Assembly (NCBI GenBank): GCA_017447165.1
Contig: JAFSOD010000001.1
Coordinates: 124,001-188,000 of the forward strand
Direction: 5' to 3'
Source of the DNA: Bacilli bacterium
GTDB taxonomy: Bacteria; Bacillota_I; Bacilli_A; RFN20; CAG-826
Length of the DNA stretch: 64,000 nucleotides
Below, one piece after another: positions 19,186-27,597 of the stretch (position 1 is its first letter; every line of letters starts with the position of its first letter). Made by a program: the position numbers and the translations under genes. Below the pieces are notes generated by a model. That model searched no databases, had not been told where the DNA came from, and worked only from the letters and a program-made list of their open reading frames with translations.

Positions 19186-21168
19186 ATGAAAAAATTCTTT
19201 TGTTTATCTTTAATTTCTTTATGCGGATTAGCATCTTTCTTTATTCCAAAGACTGTTCAACCAGTTAAGGCCGAAGAAACAAAACCAGAAGATTTGAGTG
19301 GTTATTATGAATTAATGGACGGCCCAGAGCAAAATTATGCAGATCGCTATAATTCAGAATATATTTTAGCTTATGATGATGGCACCTCAATGCGTGTCTT
19401 TCATCCTAATAGTTATACTAACGCATATGGCGAGAATAATTTTGTAACTCTTAATTATTCTTCTCGCTATATCAAAAAAGCTGATTTAACCGATGCAAAA
19501 TCTGCTTTTACGATTGAAAGATATAACGCAGTGGATATGTTTAGAGTTTTGTATCAAAACCAAAACACTAAGTGTTTAGCGATGTCTGATTCACCATATA
19601 ATAACGATGTATCAATTGCGAATGGCATTTACTTTATTTCAACATCTTCAACTTATGAAGTACTTAATAAAAGAGCCAAGATCACACTTGAAAAACCACA
19701 ATATTATCCACAGCGATTTGTGTTTGGAATTGGCACTCTTGACTCCTCATATTATGAATTCCGTTATAACAGCGACTTAAACATGATACGCCCTTATTCG
19801 TTATCGAGTAAAAACTTTGTAAATAATCCTGTTAGATTATACAAATTAGGCGGGTGTAATTTTGCTAAAACACCTTCCAAAATTGAAATTACTTCAGCTA
19901 AGACTAGTTTTGAAACTGGTGATAGTTTTGTGAAACCTACAGTAACAGCCTACTATACTGATAATAGTTCTGAAGATGTTTCTAGTCGCACAACATTCAC
20001 AGGGTTTGATAGTTCAGACCGCTCTAAAATGGGCACTCAAACTATTACTGCTTCATTTACTAGTAACAATGTTACTGTTACCACTACATACGAAATAGAA
20101 ATGAAGGGTTGTAAAGAAGTTAGCATTAATTTATATGACTATTATGCTGCTAATAAATATGTTTATTTTATTGGTGAGGAATTTCAAAGACCAACCATCG
20201 AAGTTATTTGTCGCATTCCTTCACAAAACTATTTAGTGCCTTATAATTCCGTTATTGAAGAACCTCGTTCCTTAAGATTCTCTGGCTTTGATAGTTCTAA
20301 AGCCGGTACCGTCACTGTTTATGTTGTCTATGACGGTTACAATAGTGATGGTTCTTTAACCACCTCATATACTGTAACCATCAAAGAGCCACAACCAACT
20401 TCTTTAGAAGTCACTAATCATAGAGACACTTACGCTCAATATGAACAATTCGTTCCAAATATTACCGCAATTTGCCATTATGAAGATAATAGTACACACG
20501 ACGTCACAAATTCAGTTACTGTGACCGCCCCTGGTCCATTCAATACACTTGGTGATTATGTTATTGATGTCAAATTTGGCGATTTAGTAGCTTCTTATAC
20601 GGTTCATGTTGTTCCTGCCGAATTAGTGTCAATTGAAGTTTCAAATAACGCCAAAACAAATTATTTTGTTGGTGATGAATTTGTCGCTCCAAAAGTTTTT
20701 GGTGCATATAATAATGGGCAAGTAGTTGAAGTAAACGCGACCTTCTCGGGGTTCTCTAGTGACGCTCCAGGAAAATATACAATCATTGTGACATATTGCG
20801 GTAAAGAAGCTTCATATGTTGTAACTGTAAAAAATCCAGAAGTTGTTAGCCTTACTATTGGAGAATATCAAAATGAATATTTTGTTGGTGATGAATTTGT
20901 TGCTCCAGTAGTCACCGGACATTTTGATAATGGTGAAGAAAAAGAAGTGGAAGCAACATTTACTGGCTTTGATAGCTCTAAAGCCGGTGAAATCACCGTT
21001 ACCGCTTCATATAATGGAGTGAGTGTTAGCTTTAAAGTTGAAGTAAAAGCTAGACCATCAGCAGGAGGATGTGGAGGCTCAATTAGTACTCCATCTATCA
21101 CGATTTTTGCCATCTCTTTAGTGAGTCTTGGCTTATTGGTTTTAATTAAAAAAAGACACGCCAAATAG
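19186..21168 (+). CDS. Secreted surface protein with five Ig-like repeats and GGCGGS/TM tail
   Basis: A 660-residue exported protein. The start at 19186 has AGAGAGGAT upstream and a signal peptide (MKKFFCLSLISLCGL, likely cleavage before AEETKPED). An N-terminal domain of about 210 residues of unknown type follows, then five Ig-like (Big_3-like) repeats marked by GDEFVAP, TFTGFDSSKAG and YTVTVK patterns. The C-terminus is tripartite: GGCGGS, a hydrophobic helix of about 20 residues, then KKRHAK. There is no LPXTG. The tail may be a sorting signal or a simple membrane anchor. Probably a cell-surface adhesin or carbohydrate-binding protein; ligand unknown. It sits alone between two terminators. 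Confidence 0.85.
   Translation: MKKFFCLSLISLCGLASFFIPKTVQPVKAEETKPEDLSGYYELMDGPEQNYADRYNSEYILAYDDGTSMRVFHPNSYTNAYGENNFVTLNYSSRYIKKADLTDAKSAFTIERYNAVDMFRVLYQNQNTKCLAMSDSPYNNDVSIANGIYFISTSSTYEVLNKRAKITLEKPQYYPQRFVFGIGTLDSSYYEFRYNSDLNMIRPYSLSSKNFVNNPVRLYKLGGCNFAKTPSKIEITSAKTSFETGDSFVKPTVTAYYTDNSSEDVSSRTTFTGFDSSDRSKMGTQTITASFTSNNVTVTTTYEIEMKGCKEVSINLYDYYAANKYVYFIGEEFQRPTIEVICRIPSQNYLVPYNSVIEEPRSLRFSGFDSSKAGTVTVYVVYDGYNSDGSLTTSYTVTIKEPQPTSLEVTNHRDTYAQYEQFVPNITAICHYEDNSTHDVTNSVTVTAPGPFNTLGDYVIDVKFGDLVASYTVHVVPAELVSIEVSNNAKTNYFVGDEFVAPKVFGAYNNGQVVEVNATFSGFSSDAPGKYTIIVTYCGKEASYVVTVKNPEVVSLTIGEYQNEYFVGDEFVAPVVTGHFDNGEEKEVEATFTGFDSSKAGEITVTASYNGVSVSFKVEVKARPSAGGCGGSISTPSITIFAISLVSLGLLVLIKKRHAK
20620..21051 (+). 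repeat. Tandem Ig-like domain repeat in the surface protein gene
   Basis: Two closely related units begin at 20620 and 20839, a period of 219 bases (73 codons). Both encode YFVGDEFVAP with nearly identical DNA near 20661 and 20878, a sign of recent duplication. Three more diverged copies precede them (from about 19870). Confidence 0.8.
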
Positions 21169-21187
21169 ATAGATAAAATTAAATTGA

Positions 21188-21210
21188 AGAAACGACTTGG
21201 TCGTTTTTTC
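21188..21210 (+). terminator. Rho-independent terminator after the surface protein gene
   Basis: AACGAC (21191-21196) pairs with GTCGTT (21200-21205) around TTG, extended by A:T, then a T run to 21209. Confidence 0.85.
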
Positions 21211-21232
21211 TTTATGCGTGCATAAAAATGAG

Positions 21233-21238
21233 TATAAT
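21233..21238 (+). promoter_or_regulatory. -10 box giving a leaderless rsmB-like mRNA
   Basis: TATAAT at 21233-21238 places the transcription start on the A of the ATG at 21245. No convincing -35 box and no Shine-Dalgarno motif are visible. Confidence 0.6.
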
Positions 21239-21244
21239 TATCTC

Positions 21245-22489
21245 ATGAACATTTTTGAAACATCGAAATCAGTATTATTAAAATTAGTGAACGAAGATGT
21301 CCCTTTTGCGGTTGTCCTTAAAAACACCTTCAAAAAGAATAACGTCGATCCTGCCATTAAAAATAATGTGGCTGCGTTAGTGGGGTGTGAACTTAGACAT
21401 CACTACATTTTTGATAATTTAATCAAAAGATTTTTTGAAGATGTGGAATTTGAAAAGACTGTTTATTTAAGATTTGCTTTAGCAAACGGATTATTCTTAA
21501 GAAGGTTTTCCGACGCTGAGCTTATCGCTTTAGCGGAAAAAGATTTAGATAGAGAAACTATCTATAAGTTATATAACTTCGTTAAATCCACTAATGAGAT
21601 TATTCCTAACGACTTAGATAAAGCCTCTCCAGAATATTTATCTTTGAGATATAACACTCCAGCTTGGGTCATTAGGATGTGGCAAAAACAATACGGTAAA
21701 GGCGTGGTTTTTAAAACATTAAAAGTTAATTATCGTCAAAGTGTACCATCTATTAGAGTAAATGAGAATAATATCGATATTGATGAATTCTTAGGAAAAC
21801 ATCCAGATTTTTCTAAGGCTCCAATTGACAATATGGTGATTTATCAAGGTCGAGGCACTCCTAAGAAACTTCCAGAATTTGAAAGCGGTGATCTCTTCTT
21901 TATGAAGATGGCCACTAAATATGTTTTAGATTCTTTAGATTTAGATGTCCTTAAAGGAATTGCAATCTATACCGAAGTTCCTAATAACATCTATCTAGAT
22001 TTATTAACTAGATTTAACGAAGACACTAAATTAGATTTAGTGATTAATAACACTAGTTGTTATTATGAGACTAAAAGAAGTTTAGAAAAGGTTGCTAAAC
22101 ACCATATCTTTATTTATGAAGCAGAGTATTCAAGTTTATTAACTTGTTTATCTAAAAAAGTGCATACCATGATTTGTATGCCAAAAAGCTCTACCTTTGA
22201 CTTACTTAGAAGCACACCAGATTACTTTTTAAGAATCAAGCAAGACAAATTAGATGAGATTATCGCTAATGAAAGCGCTTGTTTATTAGAATGTTCTAAA
22301 TATGTCGAAGAAGGTGGGGAATTAGTATATATGATTCCTACATTATCGAGAAAAGAAAGCAATAACGTCATCGCTAAATTCCTTGTTGAAAACAAGGACT
22401 TTGAGCTACTAGAAGAACGACAATTCTTCCCATTTGAAGTATATGACTCATGTTTATATTTTGCTCGATTAAAGAAAGTCGAGAAATAA
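21245..22489 (+). CDS. rsmB: RsmB-like protein lacking methyltransferase catalytic residues
   Basis: Homologue of the 16S rRNA m5C967 methyltransferase, 414 residues. The N-terminal NusB-like helical domain and LSLRYNTPAWVIRMWQKQYG align well with RsmB. In the methyltransferase half every key motif is changed: the SAM loop (normally DACAAPGGK) reads YTEVPNNIY near 242-250, motif IV (DAPCSG) reads CMPKSS near 311-316, and motif VI (YSTC) reads YMIPT near 362-366. Both catalytic cysteines are absent, yet the frame is intact and flanking residues (GGELVY, TPDY) remain. Likely catalytically dead but retained for RNA or ribosome binding. Located exactly where Bacillus has rsmB, before rlmN. Start chosen at 21245, after the -10 box. 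Confidence 0.82.
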   Translation: MNIFETSKSVLLKLVNEDVPFAVVLKNTFKKNNVDPAIKNNVAALVGCELRHHYIFDNLIKRFFEDVEFEKTVYLRFALANGLFLRRFSDAELIALAEKDLDRETIYKLYNFVKSTNEIIPNDLDKASPEYLSLRYNTPAWVIRMWQKQYGKGVVFKTLKVNYRQSVPSIRVNENNIDIDEFLGKHPDFSKAPIDNMVIYQGRGTPKKLPEFESGDLFFMKMATKYVLDSLDLDVLKGIAIYTEVPNNIYLDLLTRFNEDTKLDLVINNTSCYYETKRSLEKVAKHHIFIYEAEYSSLLTCLSKKVHTMICMPKSSTFDLLRSTPDYFLRIKQDKLDEIIANESACLLECSKYVEEGGELVYMIPTLSRKESNNVIAKFLVENKDFELLEERQFFPFEVYDSCLYFARLKKVEK

Positions 22490-22490
22490 A

Positions 22491-23528
22491 GTGATTAATC
22501 TATACGGTTTAGAATTAAAGAAATTACAAGATTTAATGGTGAAATATGACCAAAAGCCATATCGCGCCATCCAACTATATACTTGGATCTACGAAAAAAG
22601 AGCGACATCTTTTGATGAGATGAGCGATATCTCTATTAAGTTTAGAGATGTTTTGAAGTCTGACTTTTGTTTGTCTATTCCTAAGATCCACACGAAACAG
22701 ATTTCTAGTGATGGCACTATTAAACTCTTGTTAGAGTTAAGTGATGGCTACAAAGTAGAAACTGTTTTAATGCGATATAACTACGGCAACGCTGTCTGTG
22801 TCTCTAGCCAAGTTGGTTGCAACATGGCTTGTAGCTTCTGCTCAAGTGGAATCTTAGGCAAACAAAGAAATCTTGAACCACATGAAATGGTGGGACAGAT
22901 TCTAGTGATGAATAATCTTCTAAAAGAAGAAGGTAGAGGCGAAAGAGTGACCCATATCGTGGTGATGGGTACTGGAGAGCCTTTTGATAACTATGACAAT
23001 GTTATGGATTTTATTAGAATTGTGAACGCTCAAAAAGGTTTAGCAATTGGGGCTAGACATATTACTATCTCTACGTGCGGACTCCCAGATAGAATTAGAC
23101 AATATTCTAAAGAGGGACTTCAAACCAATTTAGCGATTTCTCTTCACGCTCCTAATAATGAACTGAGAAATAAATTAATGAAAATTAATAAAGCCTATCC
23201 TTTAGAAGTTTTAATGCCTGCGATTAAAGACTATGAAAAAGAAGCAGGTAGAAGAGTGACTTACGAATACCTTCTTTTAGAAGGTATCAATGACACCAAA
23301 GAGTGTGCTCAAGAGTTAATTGATTTAATTAAAGGGACGAATGGCTATGTCAATTTAATCCCATATAACGAAACAAATAAAAATGATTATAAACGTAGTA
23401 GCGGTAACCGCGTCCATACTTTCTTAGATATTCTTATGAAAGGTGGAGTAAAGGCTACCATTAGAAAAGAATTTGGTAGCGATATTGATGCAGCGTGCGG
23501 ACAATTAAAAGCCAAAGTTGGAGATTAA
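22491..23528 (+). CDS. rlmN: 23S rRNA/tRNA adenine-C2 methyltransferase RlmN
   Basis: Radical SAM enzyme that methylates A2503 of 23S rRNA and A37 of tRNAs. The cluster-binding motif is CNMACSFC; GTGEPFDNYDN and SLHAPNNELR follow, and the second catalytic cysteine is in DIDAACGQL near the C-terminus. Length 345 residues is normal. It begins with GTG directly after the rsmB-like stop, so it is probably coupled to it. Confidence 0.96.
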   Translation: MINLYGLELKKLQDLMVKYDQKPYRAIQLYTWIYEKRATSFDEMSDISIKFRDVLKSDFCLSIPKIHTKQISSDGTIKLLLELSDGYKVETVLMRYNYGNAVCVSSQVGCNMACSFCSSGILGKQRNLEPHEMVGQILVMNNLLKEEGRGERVTHIVVMGTGEPFDNYDNVMDFIRIVNAQKGLAIGARHITISTCGLPDRIRQYSKEGLQTNLAISLHAPNNELRNKLMKINKAYPLEVLMPAIKDYEKEAGRRVTYEYLLLEGINDTKECAQELIDLIKGTNGYVNLIPYNETNKNDYKRSSGNRVHTFLDILMKGGVKATIRKEFGSDIDAACGQLKAKVGD

Positions 23529-23529
23529 G

Positions 23530-24282
23530 ATGAGTCAATATTTATCTGGTAATTATTACTGTTTAACTGATAAAGGCAAGGTGAGAAAGATTAATGAAGA
23601 CTACGCAAGTGCTCTTATTAATCCTTTTGGCAATGTCTTAATGATGGTTGCCGACGGCATGGGTGGAGCCTCTAAAGGCGAAGTAGCTTCTTCTAACTTA
23701 GTTAATCACATCACTCATTCATTTATCTCTTTAGAGAAAGAATTTAAAAATGAAAAGGCGATGCATAAATGGGTTTATAAAGTGGTTAAAGAAGCGAATG
23801 CTAAAATCTATTTAAAAGCTAATAGTGATGAAAAGTTTAAAGGCATGGGCACAACCTTATCTTTAGTCTTACTTGTGAAAAATAAATTATTAACCGCTCA
23901 AGTCGGTGATAGTAGAGTTTATCTACTTATAGATAATAAACTCACTCAAATCACTGAAGATCAAACTTATGTGAACTTCCTAATTAAGTCTAAAGGGATG
24001 CCAAAAGAGATTGCTAATACCCACCCAAAAAGACACAAACTCACTAATGCTTTAGGAACTAAAAGAAGACTCAACGTTGATATTAATGTGAGAGATTATC
24101 ACGGAGAAAGAATCTTAATTTGTAGCGATGGGTTATATAATAACGTCCCTGAAAGCGATATGGCCTCAATTATTAGAGGTAATGATTCACTTGATAAAAA
24201 AGCCAACCAATTAATTGCCTTTGGCAACTTTAATGGTGGTAGTGATAACATGGCTCTTATTTTATGGGAGAGCGAGAATTAA
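23530..24282 (+). CDS. prpC: PP2C-type serine/threonine phosphatase PrpC
   Basis: Metal-dependent phosphatase that reverses the partner kinase encoded next. PP2C motifs: KINEDYA near the N-terminus, VADGMGGASKGEVAS, GMGTTLSLV, QVGDSRVYL and CSDGLYNN, with GGSDNMALI at the C-terminus. Length 250 residues is normal. The start at 23530 has GGAG six bases upstream. The stop overlaps the kinase start by one base. Confidence 0.95.
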   Translation: MSQYLSGNYYCLTDKGKVRKINEDYASALINPFGNVLMMVADGMGGASKGEVASSNLVNHITHSFISLEKEFKNEKAMHKWVYKVVKEANAKIYLKANSDEKFKGMGTTLSLVLLVKNKLLTAQVGDSRVYLLIDNKLTQITEDQTYVNFLIKSKGMPKEIANTHPKRHKLTNALGTKRRLNVDINVRDYHGERILICSDGLYNNVPESDMASIIRGNDSLDKKANQLIAFGNFNGGSDNMALILWESEN

Positions 24283-25145
24283 TGATTTTAGAACTTAATA
24301 AATTAATTGATTCTCGATATATCCTTTATCGTCATGTCGCTAGTGGCGGGATGGCGGATATCTATGAAGCTCAAGATGTGGTTTTAAATAAACCAGTAGC
24401 CTTAAAGTTTTTAAAAGAAAAATTTTTAGAAGATAAAGACTCTTTAGAGCAGTTTAAAAATGAATCTAGATTCATTTCTATCTTTAATCATCCAAATATC
24501 CTTCATATCTATAATGTTGGAGAATATGGTGATCGACCATATGTTTCTTACGAGCTATTAAAAGGAAAAACTCTTAAAGATAGTCTTGATAGTAGAGGCA
24601 AGTTATCTATCGATGAATCTTTAGATTATATGTCCCAAGTGCTTTTAGGAGTAAAAGAGATGCATGATTTAGGTGTCCTTCATAACGACTTAAAGCCAGA
24701 TAACTTATATTTACTATATGACGGCACGATTAGAATCGTGGACTTTGGTGCAGCATCTCATATCTCTGGTAAAGCAGAAAAGCATATTTTAGGTACAGTA
24801 AACTATTTAGCTCCTGAAGTGGTGAGTAGTAAAAAGTATTCTACTCAATCTGATATTTATTCTTTAGGAATAATTTTATATGAATTCTTAACTGGAGAAG
24901 TTCCTTTTACTGGTGAAGACTCTAAAGAAGTTTTAAAGGCTCACTCTAAAGGAGAAATAGTGAGAGTTAAAGAACAATTTATCAGTGTGAATGTTAATGA
25001 CATTAATTATATAATTAATAAAGCGATATATTTTAATCCATCTCATCGATATAAAACTATTAAAGAGTTTTTGGATGACATTAATAAAATTAAGGCTCGA
25101 ATTACACTAAAAAAAGATGGACCTTTAAAGAAGGTATTTAAATAA
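24282..25145 (+). CDS. prkC: PrkC-type Ser/Thr kinase, catalytic domain only
   Basis: Hanks-type kinase of 287 residues. Glycine loop SGGMADIYEA (21-30), Lys42, Glu61, HND (134-136), DFG (154-156) and GTVNYLAPE are present, so it should be active. The HRD motif reads HND, so the activation-loop arginine is missing. The chain ends at the kinase domain: the transmembrane helix and PASTA repeats that sense cell wall fragments in Bacillus PrkC (648 residues) are absent. Regulation must therefore be cytoplasmic. The alternative ATG at 24264 lacks a ribosome binding site. Confidence 0.92.
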   Translation: MILELNKLIDSRYILYRHVASGGMADIYEAQDVVLNKPVALKFLKEKFLEDKDSLEQFKNESRFISIFNHPNILHIYNVGEYGDRPYVSYELLKGKTLKDSLDSRGKLSIDESLDYMSQVLLGVKEMHDLGVLHNDLKPDNLYLLYDGTIRIVDFGAASHISGKAEKHILGTVNYLAPEVVSSKKYSTQSDIYSLGIILYEFLTGEVPFTGEDSKEVLKAHSKGEIVRVKEQFISVNVNDINYIINKAIYFNPSHRYKTIKEFLDDINKIKARITLKKDGPLKKVFK

Positions 25146-25984
25146 TGGTAGGGACAGTTATTTCAAAGAAATATTCTACTTACTCTGTTCTTAGTGATGG
25201 AGTGATTTATAATGCCTCAATTAGAGGAACATTAAAATTTAGAGGCCATGTTTATGTTGGTGATGAAGTATTCTTTACTGAGACAAATTACATTATTGAA
25301 GGAGTAACTCCTAGACACTCCTTATTAAAAAGACCAGAGATTAGTAATATTGATCAAATCGTTTTAGTGTTCTCTTTAGTAGAACCAGATTTCTCGTATT
25401 TTCTTGCTTTTAAATATTTAACTTATGCAAATTATAACGAAGTTCCTGCGGTTATTGTCTTATCTAAAAGCGATAAAGATGATAAACAAGTTAGTGAAAT
25501 CAAAGGTGTATTTAATAAATTAAATATCCCTGTTTACGTTACTAGTAGTAAAACTAAAGAAGGAATCGAAGAAGTTAAACAGTTATTTAAAGGTAAGAAA
25601 TCTGTTTTAGTGGGACAATCTGGAGTAGGGAAATCATCTTTACTTAATGCGATTAACTTTGATTATGATCGAGAAGTGGGTGAATATAGTGAGGCTCTTG
25701 GAAGAGGTAAGCATAAAACTAAAGAAGTGGTGTTATTGCCTTTTGAGGATGGCTTTATCGCTGACACTCCAGGATTTTCTTCATTAGATCTCAATTTAAC
25801 TAAATTAGAGATTGCGCACTATTTCCCTGGATTTGAAAAGAGATATTTAGAATGCTTCTATTCAAATTGTCTACATCAAAAAGAAAAAGATTGTAAAATA
25901 CTTTTAGCGGTGCAAGAAGGAAATATTCCTTCTATTGCCTATGAAAACTATTTAAAATTATTATTGGAAGGAGATAAATACTAA
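25145..25984 (+). CDS. rsgA: Ribosome small subunit-dependent GTPase RsgA
   Basis: Late 30S maturation GTPase. Circularly permuted order is visible: OB fold, NKxD-like SKSDKDD, then GQSGVGKSSLLNAI (P-loop) and ADTPGFSSL. The C-terminal zinc knuckle has CFYSNCLH and a later Cys. Length 279 residues. Overlaps prkC by one base. Confidence 0.96.
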   Translation: MVGTVISKKYSTYSVLSDGVIYNASIRGTLKFRGHVYVGDEVFFTETNYIIEGVTPRHSLLKRPEISNIDQIVLVFSLVEPDFSYFLAFKYLTYANYNEVPAVIVLSKSDKDDKQVSEIKGVFNKLNIPVYVTSSKTKEGIEEVKQLFKGKKSVLVGQSGVGKSSLLNAINFDYDREVGEYSEALGRGKHKTKEVVLLPFEDGFIADTPGFSSLDLNLTKLEIAHYFPGFEKRYLECFYSNCLHQKEKDCKILLAVQEGNIPSIAYENYLKLLLEGDKY

Positions 25985-25985
25985 T

Positions 25986-26648
25986 ATGGGAAAGATTATT
26001 GTTGCTCCTAGTATCTTAAGCGCTGATTTTAATCATCTTCTTGAAGACATTAAAAAGGTCGAAGAAGGTGGAGCGGAATGGCTACATTTCGACGTCATGG
26101 ATGGACATTTTGTTCCAAACATCTCTTTTGGTCAACCAGTTCTTAAGTCAATTAGTAAATCACATTCTCTAATAAATGATGTCCACATCATGATTTCTGA
26201 CCCATATAAGTACGCTCCAGAGTTCATTAAAGCCGGAGCAGATTATTTAACCTTCCATTATGAAGCATGTAAATCTGATTCAGAAGTCTTTCAAGTCATT
26301 GATTTGATCCATGAATATGGGGCAAAAGCAGGCTTATCGATTAAACCAAATACCCCAATTGAAAAGGTTTATCCATTCTTGTTCTCTGTTGATATGATTT
26401 TAATTATGTCCGTCGAACCTGGATTTGGAGGACAAAAGTTCATGCCTGATGCTGCTAGTAAAGTGGTGAGACTAAGAAACTATATGGAAGTTAATGACAT
26501 TAAAAAGGTCTTAATTGAGATTGATGGCGGAATTAACGAAGAGACCGCTAAAGTAGCGAAGATGGCAGGAGTGGATGTTCTTGTTGCGGGTAGCTATTTA
26601 TTTGGTCACGAAGATATCAAAGAAAGAATTGAAAAGTTAAAAGAATGA
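25986..26648 (+). CDS. rpe: Ribulose-phosphate 3-epimerase
   Basis: Interconverts ribulose 5-phosphate and xylulose 5-phosphate. TIM-barrel motifs: APSILSADF, HFDVMDGHFVPNISFG, VEPGFGGQKF and IDGGINEETA. Length 220 residues. Follows rsgA by one base, as in Bacillus; ends in UGA within the next start (ATGA). Confidence 0.97.
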   Translation: MGKIIVAPSILSADFNHLLEDIKKVEEGGAEWLHFDVMDGHFVPNISFGQPVLKSISKSHSLINDVHIMISDPYKYAPEFIKAGADYLTFHYEACKSDSEVFQVIDLIHEYGAKAGLSIKPNTPIEKVYPFLFSVDMILIMSVEPGFGGQKFMPDAASKVVRLRNYMEVNDIKKVLIEIDGGINEETAKVAKMAGVDVLVAGSYLFGHEDIKERIEKLKE

Positions 26649-27289
26649 TTAATAACTTAACATTAACTGCTTTAATCATCTGCTTTCTATTTGAAAGCAC
26701 TTTCTTTTTATCTTTAGGTCTTATTTACCAATCAATTGAAAAAAGAAGACTAAGAATCCTTAATACTTTTATATTTGAAACTGTACCAAGTTTTAAAGAG
26801 AAAAACGGAATCCTTAACTATTTCTTATTCTTTTCATTATTAGTTAATTTATTTCCATTTATTTTCTATGCAGCAAAAAACATAAACGTTTATTCTGTGG
26901 CGATTATGATATTAGCAATTTTGGTTTTCTTCTGTTTAGGAGCAATTCCATTTATTAGATTAAACAAGATTAGAGAGCATCTCTATTTGTTTTTAGGAGC
27001 CCTTGTGTGCCTTCTTGCTTTATTTGGTATTGAAGCGTTTTATTCTTTTTATATTTATAAGACATATATTGATAATTACGCTTTAGCAGCAATGATTATT
27101 TCTATAGTTTTAGCGGTAATCCTATTAGGAGCGATCTTTAATCCTAAACTCTTTGATTTATCAAATAAAAAGAATGAAGATGGGACCTATTCCCGTAAGA
27201 ACTTCATCCTATTAGCGTTCTCTGAGTGGCTACTATATCCAATTGCGATTCTTAGCTTGCTTCCAATATTCTTAATCACAATGGCATAA
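26645..27289 (+). CDS. Integral membrane protein of unknown function
   Basis: A 214-residue protein with about six predicted helices (roughly residues 5-28, 57-75, 82-104, 113-135, 143-163 and 190-212). No recognisable family motif. It occupies the place where thiN (thiamine pyrophosphokinase) follows rpe in Bacillus but is unrelated to it. ATGA overlap with rpe implies coupled translation. Confidence 0.7.
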   Translation: MINNLTLTALIICFLFESTFFLSLGLIYQSIEKRRLRILNTFIFETVPSFKEKNGILNYFLFFSLLVNLFPFIFYAAKNINVYSVAIMILAILVFFCLGAIPFIRLNKIREHLYLFLGALVCLLALFGIEAFYSFYIYKTYIDNYALAAMIISIVLAVILLGAIFNPKLFDLSNKKNEDGTYSRKNFILLAFSEWLLYPIAILSLLPIFLITMA

Positions 27290-27316
27290 AAAAATGACCG
27301 CGAGGTCAATTTTTTT
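27287..27316. terminator. Bidirectional terminator between the membrane gene and rpmB
   Basis: TGACC / GGTCA stem with GCGA loop (near 27295-27308), flanked by A7 and T7 runs so that it can end transcription from both sides. Confidence 0.8.
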
Positions 27317-27333
27317 AATATCAATAAATGATA

Positions 27334-27522
27334 TTATTTTTCGGCTTTATTGAGGGTTCTATAAGCACGAGTAGACATACGAACACGTACTTCTTTGCCA
27401 TCAACCATAACAGTACGAACTTGTAAATTAGTGTTCCATCTTCTACGAGTTGCTCTTAAAGAATGTGAACGACGGTTTCCACTGATTGGACCTTTACCTG
27501 TAACTGGACATACTCTTGACAT
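27334..27522 (-). CDS. rpmB: 50S ribosomal protein L28
   Basis: A 62-residue ribosomal protein with the family pattern CPVTGKGPISGNRRSHS and RTVMVDGKEVRVRMSTRA. The start at 27522 has AAGGAGGTG seven bases upstream, which decides against the longer frame. Convergent with the rpe operon, as in Bacillus. Confidence 0.96.
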   Translation of the reverse strand: MSRVCPVTGKGPISGNRRSHSLRATRRRWNTNLQVRTVMVDGKEVRVRMSTRAYRTLNKAEK

Positions 27523-27597
27523 ATCGACACCTCCTTTTAAGCGTCTTGTAAAGACTATCACAAATTAATTAGTTATTTCAACAACTAATTTATAAAA

